In this document: positions 58,219 through 64,000 of the stretch, in pieces | Position numbering within the stretch: the first letter of the stretch is position 1 | How the letters are laid out: each line of letters starts with the position of its first letter | NCBI RefSeq assembly: GCF_902686445.1 | Contig: NC_062215.1 | Coordinates: 24,822,750-24,886,749, forward strand | Direction: 5' to 3' | Source: Sciurus carolinensis | Lineage: Eukaryota; Chordata; Mammalia; Rodentia; Sciuridae | Length of the DNA stretch: 64,000 nucleotides | Translations under genes and position numbers: made by a program | Notes under the pieces: generated by a model | The model's input: the letters and a program-made list of their open reading frames with translations, nothing else | What the model was told of the DNA's origin: nothing | Databases searched by the model: none

Positions 58219-59228
58219 GGGTTGTAGATTGAATTCCCAGTAACCAAAAAAAAAGTAAAAATGTTTTTCCCACTCTGAAAAACATTTGTTTTTTTCTGAT
58301 TATATAACATATAAACATAGTTATTGAAAATGCCATTATTTCATTATTTTTTCCTCACATAGATCCCCTCTTTCAGAAATAAATGGTGTATATGAGAAAA
58401 AGAATCGGAGGCAGTGAGGAGAAAAGAAACAGGGCTTTTACAGAAAATTTCTAGTAGAACACAGCCGAGAATCAAGGAATGATTTTTTTTATTGAAGGAA
58501 ATCTTTTTATTCTCCTCAGGTATTCAAGAAAGTTCTGCTCCTAACCTGGTAAGTATTTGCTTCATGAGCTGTTCATATCAAATCCTTAAGAAAATGTGTC
58601 CCTTCCTCCTCCAATTATGGAAGACCATAGGGAGAGTGGTTCATTTTGGTAACTCCAGAGGTCTGTAGGATCAGTATGATTTGAGGCAGCCTATGGAGGT
58701 TGGGAAAAGAAAGCACAGTTCATCCATTAGTATTCTGTTCATGATCTCCACCTGAGTTAAGTTTGGTAGCATGACTAGGGAGATGTGAACTAAGCAGCTA
58801 GCCAAACAAGGCACATCCAGTGCACCTTCTTGGCTGGAGCTATGTTGACTGCTTTAGCAGTATTAGGTCTTTTCAATCCTGTAGTTAGAGAAAACCCCAG
58901 GGAGTATCTCCAAATATGAATCTGTTCATGCGTTCACTATGTCATGTGCTAATCATTATGCTAGGCACTGAGGATACATGAAAAACAAGATGGAACTGTC
59001 TCTGCCACACAGAGTCCACATTTTTGTTGACTTCTTTGTACTTCCTCCCAGCTCTCCATCAAGAAATGCTTCACCTGCAAATCAGACTTCGCTGATGAAA
59101 TCTGTGATCATACCTTGGAGCAGCAGCAAATGCAGACCCTTTGTTTGAATTGTCCAATTTGTGACAAGATCTTCCCAGCAAGAGAGAAGCAGATCTTTGA
59201 AGACCATGTGTTCTGCCACTCTCTTTAA
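40410..59228 (+). CDS. CALCOCO2: CALCOCO2 / NDP52, selective-autophagy receptor (full coding span)
   Basis: NDP52 is a cytosolic receptor linking ubiquitin- or galectin-8-marked bacteria and damaged mitochondria to ATG8 proteins, FIP200/TBK1 and myosin VI. Coding exons: 40410-40589, 45217-45319, 45462-45595, 47261-47386, 48685-48773, 49003-49072, 49853-49975, 50273-50359, [52467-52625 optional], 53675-53770, 56195-56330, 58520-58548 and 59052-59228. Without the optional exon this gives 449 residues (human 446); with it, 502. Domains: SKICH (about residues 15-130); non-canonical LC3-interacting motif ILVV just after it; a long coiled coil (about 140-350); a galectin-8 segment near SLPCQVP; and two C-terminal zinc fingers ending in HSL. 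All introns are GT-AG and in phase except the GC donor after 50359. The gene stands head-to-head with TTLL6, as in human. Confidence 0.97.
40799..41000 (+). repeat. Composite B1-ID SINE
   Basis: GGGCATAGTGGTGTACACCT, CTCAGGAGCCTGAGGCAGGA and ID half GGTGTGACTCGGTGGTTAAG. Confidence 0.9.
41407..41462. repeat. (CA)n, interrupted
   Basis: CA-repeat blocks are separated by a short unique spacer; TACATTC(C/T)CCATAATA is itself repeated on both sides of the second block. Confidence 0.9.
41870..42050 (+). repeat. hAT-type nonautonomous element (MER58/MER20-like)
   Basis: TGTTATCCAATAGAACTTTC, GCTATTAAGCACTTAAAATG and TGGTTAGTAGTTATTATATT match the same placental element as 29815-29960, here on the other strand. 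Confidence 0.65.
42178..42285 (-). mobile_element. L1 3' UTR fragment
   Basis: TTATTTGTTCTAATTTGTTG, CATGACAGTAGAATGCATTT and GATCATACATAAATGGAGT match the reversed 3' UTR at 30215-30300. Confidence 0.85.
42375..42577 (-). repeat. Composite B1-ID SINE
   Basis: Reversed ID (GCACTCTACCACTGAGTCAC) followed by GCCTCAGCCTCCTGAGCCAG. Confidence 0.92.
42633..42720 (-). repeat. ID SINE
   Basis: Reversed ID: GGATTGAACCCAGGGCCTAG and CACTGAGCTACCTCCCCAGC. Confidence 0.9.
42832..43018 (+). repeat. Composite B1-ID SINE
   Basis: GGTTTGTAATCCCAGAAACT, CAGGAGGCTGAGGCAGAAGG and GGGTTCAATCCCTAGTACC. Confidence 0.9.
43085..43290 (-). repeat. MIR fragment
   Basis: The order ATGAGCTAGACCTTTGG, CTTACAGCACAGAAGCCC and AAAGTAACAAAGTGGTAAAG fits a reversed, diverged MIR. 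Confidence 0.5.
43475..43616 (-). repeat. Two adjacent ID pieces
   Basis: A full reversed ID (43475-43560) is followed by a T-run and a second short one (43566-43616, GCGGTACAGCTGAGCTATCT) that lacks the middle. Confidence 0.85.
44884..44983 (-). repeat. Young ID SINE
   Basis: A long T-run, then GCGGTACTGGGGATCGAACC, CTTGCAAGGCAAGCACTCTA and CCGACTGAGCTATCTCCCCA, close to the copy at 20860 and near consensus. It lies about 230 bases before CALCOCO2 exon 3. Confidence 0.94.
45217..45319 (+). CDS. CALCOCO2: CALCOCO2 exon 3 (SKICH domain)
   Basis: It encodes VGWKTTREYYTFMWVALPSD and INNESTKQQEVQFK. The acceptor is TTACAG|GTGGGA and the donor AAAG|GTGAGA, phase 1. Confidence 0.97.
45462..45595 (+). 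CDS. CALCOCO2: CALCOCO2 exon 4 (end of SKICH, LC3C-type LIR)
   Basis: It encodes YYLPKDDEYYQFCYVDQDGV, then VRGASIPFQFRPESEEDILV and VTTK. The ILVV core of the non-canonical LIR, used for LC3C binding in human, is intact. The donor is AAG|GTCTGT. Confidence 0.97.
45676..46098 (-). repeat. Two adjacent composite SINEs
   Basis: Copies at 45676-45882 and 45906-46098 both start with a reversed ID (GGGATTGAACCC) and end with GGATTATAGGC(G/A)TGTGCCACC. They lie directly after CALCOCO2 exon 4. Confidence 0.92.
46477..46945 (+). repeat. Two adjacent composite SINEs
   Basis: Copies at 46477-46695 and 46714-46945 each show TAATCCCAGT, GAGGCTGAGGCAG and an ID half with GGTTAAG. Their tails are (AAAT)n and (CAAA)n. 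Confidence 0.92.
47261..47386 (+). CDS. CALCOCO2: CALCOCO2 exon 5 (coiled coil)
   Basis: It encodes GKVEEIEQHNKELCKENQEL, KDSCASLQKQNSDLQAELQQ and KQ, a heptad-rich coiled coil. The acceptor is TTGTAG|GGAAAG and the donor CAG|GTATGA. It is 42 codons, phase 0 at both ends. Confidence 0.97.
47605..47715 (-). repeat. MIR fragment
   Basis: CCCAGTTTTGTAGATGAGTA followed by AGAGTTAAGTAATCAATGAT is a reversed MIR core. Confidence 0.6.
48028..48200 (-). repeat. hAT-type nonautonomous element, diverged
   Basis: ATGGTGACTGCTAGCCATAT and ATTAAACATTTGAAATGCAG resemble the elements at 29815 and 41870. Confidence 0.45.
48223..48525 (+). repeat. Composite SINE plus second ID half
   Basis: A full copy (48223-48410) is followed by a partial one (about 48415-48520) with AGACCCCGTCTCTAAATAAA and GGGTTCAATCCTGGTAC. 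Confidence 0.88.
48685..48773 (+). CDS. CALCOCO2: CALCOCO2 exon 6 (coiled coil)
   Basis: It encodes EELETLQSINKKLEQKVKEQ and KACWETELL. The acceptor is TATAG|GAGGAA and the donor TTCA|GTGAGT, phase 2. Confidence 0.96.
49003..49072 (+). CDS. CALCOCO2: CALCOCO2 exon 7 (coiled coil)
   Basis: It encodes LKEHNQKVSSENEKMGIRVD and QLQ after completing the split Gln codon. The acceptor is TTCACAG|ACTGAA and the donor CAG|GTAGGT. Confidence 0.96.
49391..49572 (+). repeat. Composite B1-ID SINE
   Basis: The 5' end is shortened. CAAAGTCAGCCTCAGCAACC, CTGTCTCTAAATAAAATATG and an ID half with GGTTAAGCACCCCTGAGTTC are present. Confidence 0.88.
49853..49975 (+). CDS. CALCOCO2: CALCOCO2 exon 8 (coiled coil)
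   Basis: It encodes AQLSTQEKEMEKLVQGDQDK, AEQLEHLKKENGQLFLSLTE and Q. The acceptor is CTTTAG|GCCCAA and the donor CAG|GTAAAG. Confidence 0.96.
50182..50222. repeat. (GT)n microsatellite
   Basis: About 20 GT units end 50 bases before the acceptor of CALCOCO2 exon 9. Confidence 0.95.
50273..50359 (+). CDS. CALCOCO2: CALCOCO2 exon 9 (coiled coil, GC donor)
   Basis: It encodes REQQKKLQQIVEDMKQKETT and TTKKQQELM, 29 codons like the human counterpart. The family junction after ELM falls on ATG|GCACGT, a GC instead of a GT donor. Reading on gives an in-frame extension to a TAA at 50462-50464. See findings. Confidence 0.9.
50465..51025 (+). other. CALCOCO2 intron 9, unique sequence
   Basis: This is AT-rich intron with no named repeat or exon. 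Confidence 0.5.
51027..51124 (-). repeat. ID SINE
   Basis: Reversed ID: TATGTGATGCTGAGGACTGC and GTTGCTCTACCACCAAGTTA. Confidence 0.85.
51152..51268 (+). repeat. 7SL-derived monomer SINE
   Basis: GGATCACTTGAGCCCAGAAG, CATAGCAAGAGTCCATCTC and a (GAAA)n tail. It has no ID half. Confidence 0.75.
51368..51570 (+). repeat. Composite B1-ID SINE
   Basis: GGTGGCTGTGGTAAATGCCT, CAGCCTCAGCAAAAGTGAGG and an ID half with CAAGTTCAATCCCTAGTACC. Confidence 0.9.
51726..52019 (-). repeat. Composite SINE followed by ID SINE
   Basis: The composite (51726-51922) has GGTACTGGGGATTGAACCCA and later CTGGGATAACAGGTATGAGC. The ID (51936-52019) has GGTGCTGGGGATTGAACCAG. Confidence 0.9.
52130..52270 (-). mobile_element. 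Possible L1 3' UTR fragment
   Basis: TGCATTGATCATGTCTAACC and the C/T-rich stretch CTCACCCTCCCCTCTCTCTT resemble a reversed L1 3' UTR polypurine region. The match is weaker than at 30190. Confidence 0.45.
52467..52625 (+). CDS. CALCOCO2: CALCOCO2 candidate optional coiled-coil exon (53 codons)
   Basis: It is bounded by a good acceptor (TATACTTCAG|GAGCCT) and donor (CTG|GTAGGT), 159 nt, phase 0 on both sides, matching exon 9 and exon 53675. It encodes EPRNKKTTVEEQLVQEVERL, KAKVEAGKACFLEKYKECQR and LHKQIRQLRAAAL, with clear heptads. It is absent from the 446-residue human form as I remember it. It may be an alternatively spliced or lineage-retained exon, or be used only with the alternative last exon at 52886. 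Confidence 0.65.
52886..52969 (+). CDS. CALCOCO2: CALCOCO2 candidate alternative last exon
   Basis: A pyrimidine-rich acceptor ending TTTTGAG is followed, in phase 0, by EVKQDQKSQQEPVGMGSKEP and AVSTVIG and a TAG stop (52967-52969). AATAAA lies at 53035-53040, followed by a GT-rich stretch. It would end NDP52 before the galectin-8 motif and the zinc fingers: 331 residues if joined to exon 9, 384 if joined to the 52467 exon. Confidence 0.55.
   Translation, partial: EVKQDQKSQQEPVGMGSKEPAVSTVIG
53035..53040 (+). terminator. CALCOCO2: Candidate intronic polyadenylation signal
   Basis: AATAAA lies 66 bases after the alternative stop. About 35-70 bases on, a GTGTGTTTGTGAGG and GTGTGTTTAT stretch resembles a downstream GU-rich element. 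No other gene nearby would use it. Confidence 0.5.
53675..53770 (+). CDS. CALCOCO2: CALCOCO2 exon 10 of the long form (coiled coil)
   Basis: It encodes DENFELSRRLSENKIICDVL and QREKERMEKEND, matching the human segment after ELM. The acceptor is GACAG|GATGAG and the donor GAT|GTAAGT, phase 0. Confidence 0.95.
54420..54583 (-). repeat. Composite B1-ID SINE, diverged
   Basis: GTACTATGAATTGAACCCAG and, later, TTGGATTACAGGCATG. Confidence 0.8.
54640..54815 (-). mobile_element. Old mammalian L1 fragment
   Basis: CCATATAACATAAAAATGTA, TATATTCACATTGTTGTATA and CAGATCTCCAGAACTTTTCA match a common old L1M-type stretch. Confidence 0.6.
54820..56190 (+). other. CALCOCO2 intron 10, unique AT-rich sequence
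   Basis: No exon or recognisable repeat. The minus-strand open frame at 55607-55798 is taken as chance. Confidence 0.5.
56195..56330 (+). CDS. CALCOCO2: CALCOCO2 exon 11 (galectin-8-binding segment)
   Basis: It encodes HLKRENSRLLSYMGLDFDSL, PCQVPTSDQGCAGQNPGLVY and GNPYS. The human galectin-8 motif reads SLPYQVP; here the Tyr codon is TGT (Cys, 56258-56260). The acceptor is TCTAG|CACTTA and the donor TCTG|GTAAGA, phase 1. Confidence 0.95.
56340..57353 (+). other. CALCOCO2 intron 11, unique sequence
   Basis: A T-run at about 56388-56408 is the only simple repeat. The plus open frame at 56981-57370 has no recognised homologue or splice context and runs into a SINE. Confidence 0.5.
57354..57543 (-). 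repeat. Composite B1-ID SINE
   Basis: Reversed ID (GAGGACTGAACCCAGGAGCA, CACTGAGCTATATCCCCAGC) then the reversed B1 part. Confidence 0.9.
57950..58158 (+). repeat. Composite SINE with near-consensus ID
   Basis: A diverged B1 half and an A/G run are followed by GACTGGGGATGTAGCTCAGT, TGGTAGAGTGCTTGCCTGGA and GGTTCAATCCCCAGCACCAC. The A-run between suggests an independent ID landing in or next to an older B1 tail. Confidence 0.88.
58159..58218. repeat. (TAAA)n microsatellite
   Basis: About 15 uninterrupted TAAA units grew from the ID tail. Confidence 0.97.
58520..58548 (+). CDS. CALCOCO2: CALCOCO2 exon 12 (29-nt microexon)
   Basis: It encodes GIQESSAPNL between TCCTCAG and GTAAGT, completing a split Gly codon. 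Its size and content match the human short exon before the zinc-finger exon. Confidence 0.93.
58925..59030 (+). repeat. Possible L2/MIR3 fragment
   Basis: GCTAATCATTATGCTAGGCA and CTGAGGATACATGAAAAACA resemble the L2/MIR3 3' end. Confidence 0.4.
59052..59228 (+). CDS. CALCOCO2: CALCOCO2 last coding exon (two zinc fingers)
   Basis: It encodes LSIKKCFTCKSDFADEICDH, then TLEQQQMQTLCLNCPICDKI and a tail ending FEDHVFCHSL, stop TAA 59226-59228. The second finger (CPIC...HVFCH) is the ubiquitin-binding C2H2 finger, with all four ligands present. The first, LIM-like finger has three extra residues between its CxxC pair and ICDH relative to human. Confidence 0.96.
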   Translation, partial: LSIKKCFTCKSDFADEICDHTLEQQQMQTLCLNCPICDKIFPAREKQIFEDHVFCHSL

Positions 59229-59897
59229 GCATCCCAGCCTTTTGGATCTGTGCTGTACATAGTTTAGAATAGAACATATAGCTTCTACTATGAGTTATAT
59301 GAATCAAGATACTTCATAACCTGAAATCATTAGGGATTTACTTAGCCCTGCTGCCTGTAAAGGTGGAGCCATGTTCATTATACAGGATGGTGTTAAGAGC
59401 TTCTGCCTCCATTCTTGTGAGTGACTACCTAAGTCACATAACTCTAGCTGTATCAGCCTCTCACCTATAGTGCCCATTCTTCCTTGGGACCTCTGTACAA
59501 GGGTGCCAGGTTAAGAGCTGCCCTGCCTGAATTGATACTAAGTGATTGTTTTCCGAGTTTTCCCATTGCCATTCAAGGTTAGGCCTTGAGTGTATCTGTC
59601 CTCAGTCTTTAGTACTAACTCTGAAGGCCTTCTCCTCAGGCCTCTTTCTCCAACTGGTCTCTTTCTCCAACTGGTTGCATTAAACTAGCCAAAAATGGCA
59701 CAACAAGAATTCAGATGTTCAATTTGAATACCAGAGATATTTTAACTCCCAAAAGAAGCATTTTATTCCTGAAACATGGACAGGAAATACTATTTCAATC
59801 ACAGAAAGCCTATCTATATAACTGATTGGCATTTTCTGCTCTTTAATCTTTCCTATGCACCTAACTTTTATTGTTGCCCTTTTTTCTCTTTCTTTCT

Positions 59898-60067
59898 TTT
59901 AGGTACTGGACTTGAACACAGGGGCACTCTACTATTGAGCTAGCCACAGCCCTTTTTATTTTGAGACAGTGCCTTGCTGAGTTGCCCAGACTGGCCTTGA
60001 ACTTCCGATTCTCCTGCCTCAGTCTCCCGAGTCACTGGGATTACAGGCGTGTTCCACCATACCTGCT
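59898..60067 (-). repeat. Composite SINE inside the CALCOCO2 3' UTR
   Basis: GGTACTGGACTTGAACACAG, a shortened ID end, TTGAGACAGTGCCTTGCTGA and GGATTACAGGCGTGTTCCAC mark a reversed copy about 670 bases after the stop codon. Confidence 0.9.
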
Positions 60068-60370
60068 TTATTATTGTCTTTCTTTAATTAGTAGTCATTA
60101 GAAACTACGTAGGTTTACAACTTCTAAAGAGTTGAGTTTCAGTATGGATGTCCAAATAATGAGACTACTGTTGTTAATCTTAATGCTAAAAATAAATTAC
60201 TCTTCCAGGGATTTAGGTAATTTAAAATAAACCTTCAGTTTATGGTCTTTTATTTTTAAGTTTTTGAGTTAAACAAAAGGATTGTAGAAGACCCCACAAT
60301 TGATTTCTCTTCACCTATCTTAACTGTTCAGTTAGTGTCCTGGCAGTTATGTTGAGGTGGGGAGGGATGC

Positions 60371-60376
60371 AATAAA
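60371..60376 (+). terminator. CALCOCO2: Candidate CALCOCO2 polyadenylation signal
   Basis: AATAAA lies about 1.14 kb after the stop codon. Alternatives lie at 60191 and 60907, so site choice is uncertain. Confidence 0.45.
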
Positions 60377-60399
60377 GTATCAGTTTGAGAAATCTGGGG

Positions 60400-62143
60400 C
60401 CCTGCCTTCTTGCTCTGACTTTCCAGCAGTTTTTGAAAAGCATTGTGGATTTGGCATCCTTTGTGAACTAAGTCCAATACCCTCCATCCAGATTTGCCTA
60501 ATTGAACTATAAGAAAGCAGTTCCATTTTCTCTCCTCTTGGGAACTGAACAAATGGAAATGACTCCCAGGCAGTCAACCAGCTAGTCACTATAGAGACTT
60601 TTACAAAAACTTTTGAATGAGGTGAAACATGATGTAATGCATAAGGTTGAGCCAACTCTATCTCTGCATTCCTACTGGGGTTTTCCTGATATGATTGGAG
60701 TCATGCCCTGGACAAACTATTGTCCCAATCACAGCTACTTGGTTTGATTTCTCCTTGATAAAATGAAAATGAAGCTATACAACCTACCTTGTATCTTCAT
60801 TTCAGCAAGAATTCTCTTGCACTCTTAAGCCTTTTGTCCCCTTAAGAATCAGATGTGACATGAACCCATCCCTGGCTCTACAATAGAAATATAATGGGGA
60901 TATGGAAATAAAGGAGTTTTTCTGGAGTATACCCTTCCTCCCCGCAAAATTTCTGTTGCTCCTAGATAGTTCCAGTGAAGAATTGCAGTTTCATTTATTT
61001 TGTACTACTCAGCTCTTAATTAAGCACGTGAATGGAGAGGAGCAGTGGTGCACATAATCCAAATCAGTGAATATCACTTTCTGGTGAATTACCTACCCTT
61101 TGCCCCTGCTACCCTGAGGGTTACCGTGATCATCAACAGCAGCAGGAGCCCTTCCATAGACTTGGCAAAATGATCCTTTTTTTGCTGGGTGTAGAACAAA
61201 GCATTTTTAACCACTGTTCATTATCCCCAGCTGCTCATACCAAGGCTGTGAAGGGAAATTATGCTCCAGGCAGCTACTAGTGGTAAAGGAAACAATCATT
61301 CTTACATAATCCACTGCCCAACCCAGCCTCCTTCTGCTGTCCTCTCTACCCCCACGTGTTTTATAGCTGTGAAATACCTGCAAAAACAACAGGAAGGTAT
61401 GGGAGCAAATAGTATTTATATCTAAACCAATTTTTTAAAAAATCTAGTTATTATGGCAACAGGTTTTCCTTCCAAATTCATTTTCTCCCAGTCTATTATT
61501 AAAATATTTTTGCATTCCCTCAGCATACTTACTTGATGAACAGTAGAAAGTCACCCTGGCACATGTGAATGTGAAAGTGGTAAAAGAAAGCTAGCCTACA
61601 TCAGAAAGAGTTGGCAAAATACTTAATAAACGTAGGCCCTAAAGAACACCTATAGCTTTTAACCCCTTTTCTCTGGTCTCACTAAAAGTGGGATGAAATG
61701 CAACTGCCACAGTGTCACATTTCAAATATCATTCGAGTGATTTTCTACCATGGCAGTGGGTTGCACTGAGCTAAGCATTATCTAACCTGGTCTCCTAGCA
61801 ACAGGTAGAGATGAAACAGGTCAGGGCTAAGATGTGCAACCCATTACCTAGGAAAAAACCAAAGTGGACTCCATTGGAGATGAAACTCAAAAAGATACCT
61901 AATTGCCCTAAGTTAGTCAATAATAGGCCATAAACTCGGGAAAGTTACACTGGTCCCAGTGCCCTCCTTAGCTAATTTCATAAATAATTCAGATGTCTAC
62001 ATTAATGTAGTAATTTATAGTTTATAATATATTTCATATATCCCCTGTGTACCTCACATAATCTTCCTAGCCAGTTATTAATTTTTATTTTTATTGATTA
62101 ATAAATTGAAATATGGAGAAATAATTTGCCAAAAGTGGAAACA
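60400..62143 (+). other. Region downstream of CALCOCO2, no gene seen
   Basis: Possibly distal 3' UTR up to about 60930 if the AATAAA at 60907 is used. Beyond that it is unique sequence without coding features. Confidence 0.5.
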
Positions 62144-62325
62144 AGCCAGGCATGGTGGTGCACACCTGCAATCCCAGTCGAGACTGAGGCAGGAGGATAA
62201 CAAGTTCAAGGTGAACTTAGCAAGGCCCTCAATAATTTAGTGAGACTCTATCTCAAAATAAAAATGCTTGGGCATGTAGTTCGGTGGTAGAACTGCCTCT
62301 GGGTTCAATTCCCAGTACTAAAACA
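62144..62325 (+). repeat. Composite B1-ID SINE
   Basis: CAGGCATGGTGGTGCACACC, GAGACTGAGGCAGGAGGATA and GGTTCAATTCCCAGTACTA. Confidence 0.9.
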
Positions 62326-62327
62326 GC

Positions 62328-62720
62328 TCAAATGTCCATTGGCTGATAAATTGATAAACAAAACGTGGTATATTTAAACAATGGAATATTCTTTAGCAAT
62401 AAAAAGGAATGAAGTACAGGTATCTACTACAACATGAATGAACCTTGAAAACGTGCTAAGTAAAAGATGCCAGTCACATAAAAGTACGTATTGTATAATT
62501 CTATTTATATTAAATGTCCAGAATAGACAAATCTAGAGACATAAAATAGATTAATGGTATCCTGGGGTTAAGGGAAAATGGGGAGTGACTACTACTAATG
62601 GGTATGGTGTTTCCTTTGGGAATAAAGAAAATGTAAAATTGACAGCTCTGAGTATACCAAAAAGCATTGAATTGTGCACTTTAAATAAATGTATTTTATG
62701 TTACGTGAATTATCTTTCAA
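62328..62720 (+). mobile_element. Old L1M-type 3' end
   Basis: GAATATTCTTTAGCAATAAA, GAATGAACCTTGAAAACGTG, AAATGTCCAGAATAGACAAA and TTGTGCACTTTAAATAAATG appear in the usual order of mammalian L1M 3' ends. Confidence 0.8.
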
Positions 62721-62734
62721 GTTGTGTGTGTGTG

Positions 62735-62945
62735 TAGAGTGGTGGGGATTGAACCCAGAGCCTCACGCATGCCAGGCTAGCACTTTACCATTGAACCACA
62801 TCTCCAGCCCATCAAGTTGTTACATTTCTAAAGTTTAAAAAATAACTTACTGGACTGGGGATGTGGCTCAGTGGTAGAGTGTCTGCCTGGCATGCATGAA
62901 GCTGGGGTTCAATCCCTAGAAACTACAAATAAATAAAGATAGACA
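62735..62945. repeat. Two ID SINEs in opposite orientation
   Basis: A reversed ID at 62735-62812 (GGGATTGAACCCAGAGCCTC) and a forward ID at 62852-62945 (GGATGTGGCTCAGTGGTAGA) are separated by about 40 bases, forming an inverted pair. Confidence 0.9.
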
Positions 62946-62949
62946 ACAC

Positions 62950-63835
62950 TGATTTCTGCCTAAAATAATATTTTTTTAAATAACTTACTAAGATTATACA
63001 TGCATGGCAACACTGTTGAACTTGGGCATATTACTCTTAGTTTAACCACTGCCACAACCATTTTAGGTTCTTCCTATTTGGGGCTGGCAGCAGGCTGCAG
63101 TTTCAGTCGCAGTAGAATCAAGATTAACAGAACCAGGGCAATCAGTGGTAGCCCACCATTTGGCCAGCAGCATTAGTGGTTTCTGTTTGGGAATATCTAT
63201 TCTGTGGAGATGGATGTACCCAATAAAGTTAGGGGAAAGAATCATCGGCCCACAAATCCCAGGTAATCCCATTAAGAGATCCAGCCTGCTCTGCCTAATG
63301 TTATTACTTTCTCCCTGTGGAAAGAAAGAATATGACACTACAGGGAACTAAGTTTATTGTTTACTCAGCCAATCAACATTTATTGAGCACTCACAGTGTG
63401 CAGAGCTAGTATCAGGCCAGGATTAAAAAAAAAAGAAGAGGAGGAGGAGGAAAAAGAAAAGTTCCTCTCTTGAGGGATCTAGATTAATGAAGACATTATC
63501 TCTACCCTTAGGGAACTTCAAAACTGCTGAAGGAGTCTTAAGATTTCAGGGGTCTCCCAATCTAATGGGGAAAAGAGATAACCAACATCAAAGTAATTTA
63601 AGAATCTGAAGATAAGGGAATTCATTTTACAAACTGAGGACTTAGGGGCTGTGGGACCTCAGTGTTGATACAGGTTGACTCTAAGTTAATACCTTCTTAC
63701 AGAAGTGTGCTTTGGAAGAAGTAGAGGGACAGAGATGGCAGATAGGGTAAGAATACTCTGTGGTCTCTGCAAAGTGGGAGAGAGAAAAGGAAGAAGCAGA
63801 CCCAGAATACAAAGGATTTTTAAGGGCTAGAATAT
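62950..63835. other. Intergenic sequence, no gene seen
   Basis: Unique sequence with a possible L2/MIR trace near 63360-63420 (CAACATTTATTGAGCACTCA) and a short purine run at 63427-63460. No coding feature. Confidence 0.5.
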
Positions 63836-64000
63836 TTTATTTTTTATTTTTTTGAACTTTCATTATTTTTTTCTTTTCATTAACTTTTTTTGGCTTAAAT
63901 ATTTTTTTAAATTCTTTTCATACATGTGTATAGGGTGATAATGTCTGTCTCAATCTACAACCCTTCCCATTCCCATCTGCCCCATAGAATATTTTAAATA
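63836..64000 (-). mobile_element. L1 3' UTR fragment at window edge
   Basis: T-rich sequence then CATACATGTGTATAGGGTGA, TAATGTCTGTCTCAATCTAC and a C-rich stretch resemble the reversed L1 3' UTR at 30340-30420. It may continue past the edge. Confidence 0.6.

Larger units (their letters stand above)
59229..60395 (+). other. CALCOCO2: CALCOCO2 3' UTR
   Basis: The UTR follows the TAA and includes a minus-strand SINE at about 59898-60067. Candidate poly(A) signals are AATAAA at 60191-60196, 60371-60376 (followed by a T-rich stretch) and 60907-60912. I take 60371 as the most likely end, without transcript support. Confidence 0.6.

Noticed and set aside
1..64000. CRISPR arrays, bacterial operons, phage or integron systems
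   Set aside because: Split exons, GT-AG introns, SINEs, L1 and CpG islands show a mammalian nuclear genome; periodic repeats are microsatellites or SINEs.

Overview
This is a mammalian nuclear genome window, almost certainly from the squirrel family (Sciuridae). The evidence is the very high density of composite SINEs in which a 7SL/B1-like left half is fused to a tRNA-derived ID right half, plus free ID elements, squirrel-type L1 3' ends, old MIR, L2 and hAT repeats, and two CpG islands. About 60 SINE-type insertions can be read by eye. There is no bacterial, phage or plasmid content and no CRISPR array.

Two protein-coding genes are present, in the head-to-head arrangement known from human 17q21.32. 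On the minus strand, positions 729-16052 carry eleven coding exons of TTLL6, a ciliary tubulin polyglutamylase. Its C-terminal exons lie off the left edge, and a CpG island near 22.5-23.2 kb is its likely promoter. On the plus strand, CALCOCO2 (NDP52, a selective-autophagy receptor) runs from a CpG-island promoter and noncoding exon 1 near 32.3-32.4 kb, through a start codon at 40410, to a stop at 59228, with its 3' UTR beyond. All human-equivalent coding exons can be placed, most with canonical splice sites and consistent phases.

The interesting signals are in the genes. (1) CALCOCO2 appears to have an extra in-phase 53-codon coiled-coil exon (52467-52625), followed by an alternative last exon (52886-52969) with its own stop, AATAAA and GT-rich downstream element. 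Together they predict a short NDP52 lacking the galectin-8 motif and the C-terminal zinc fingers. (2) The donor of exon 9 is GC rather than GT, which could favour truncated products. (3) The long form carries Cys where human NDP52 has the galectin-8-contacting Tyr376, and it has a three-residue insertion in the first zinc finger. (4) TTLL6 coding exon 2 has an in-frame TGA directly after its only usable acceptor, so the N terminus is broken, restarted downstream, or mis-assembled.

The remaining sequence is repeats and plain intronic or intergenic DNA. Notable structures are a 128-bp near-identical duplication inside TTLL6, nested retroposons with perfect target-site duplications, a poly(A)-only insertion flanked by a 12-bp duplication, a run of four same-strand SINEs just upstream of the CALCOCO2 start exon, and a SINE inside the CALCOCO2 3' UTR. 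From 16.1 to 32.2 kb (between the genes) and from 61 to 64 kb I see no coding sequence. Repeat boundaries are approximate by some 5-15 bases unless stated otherwise.
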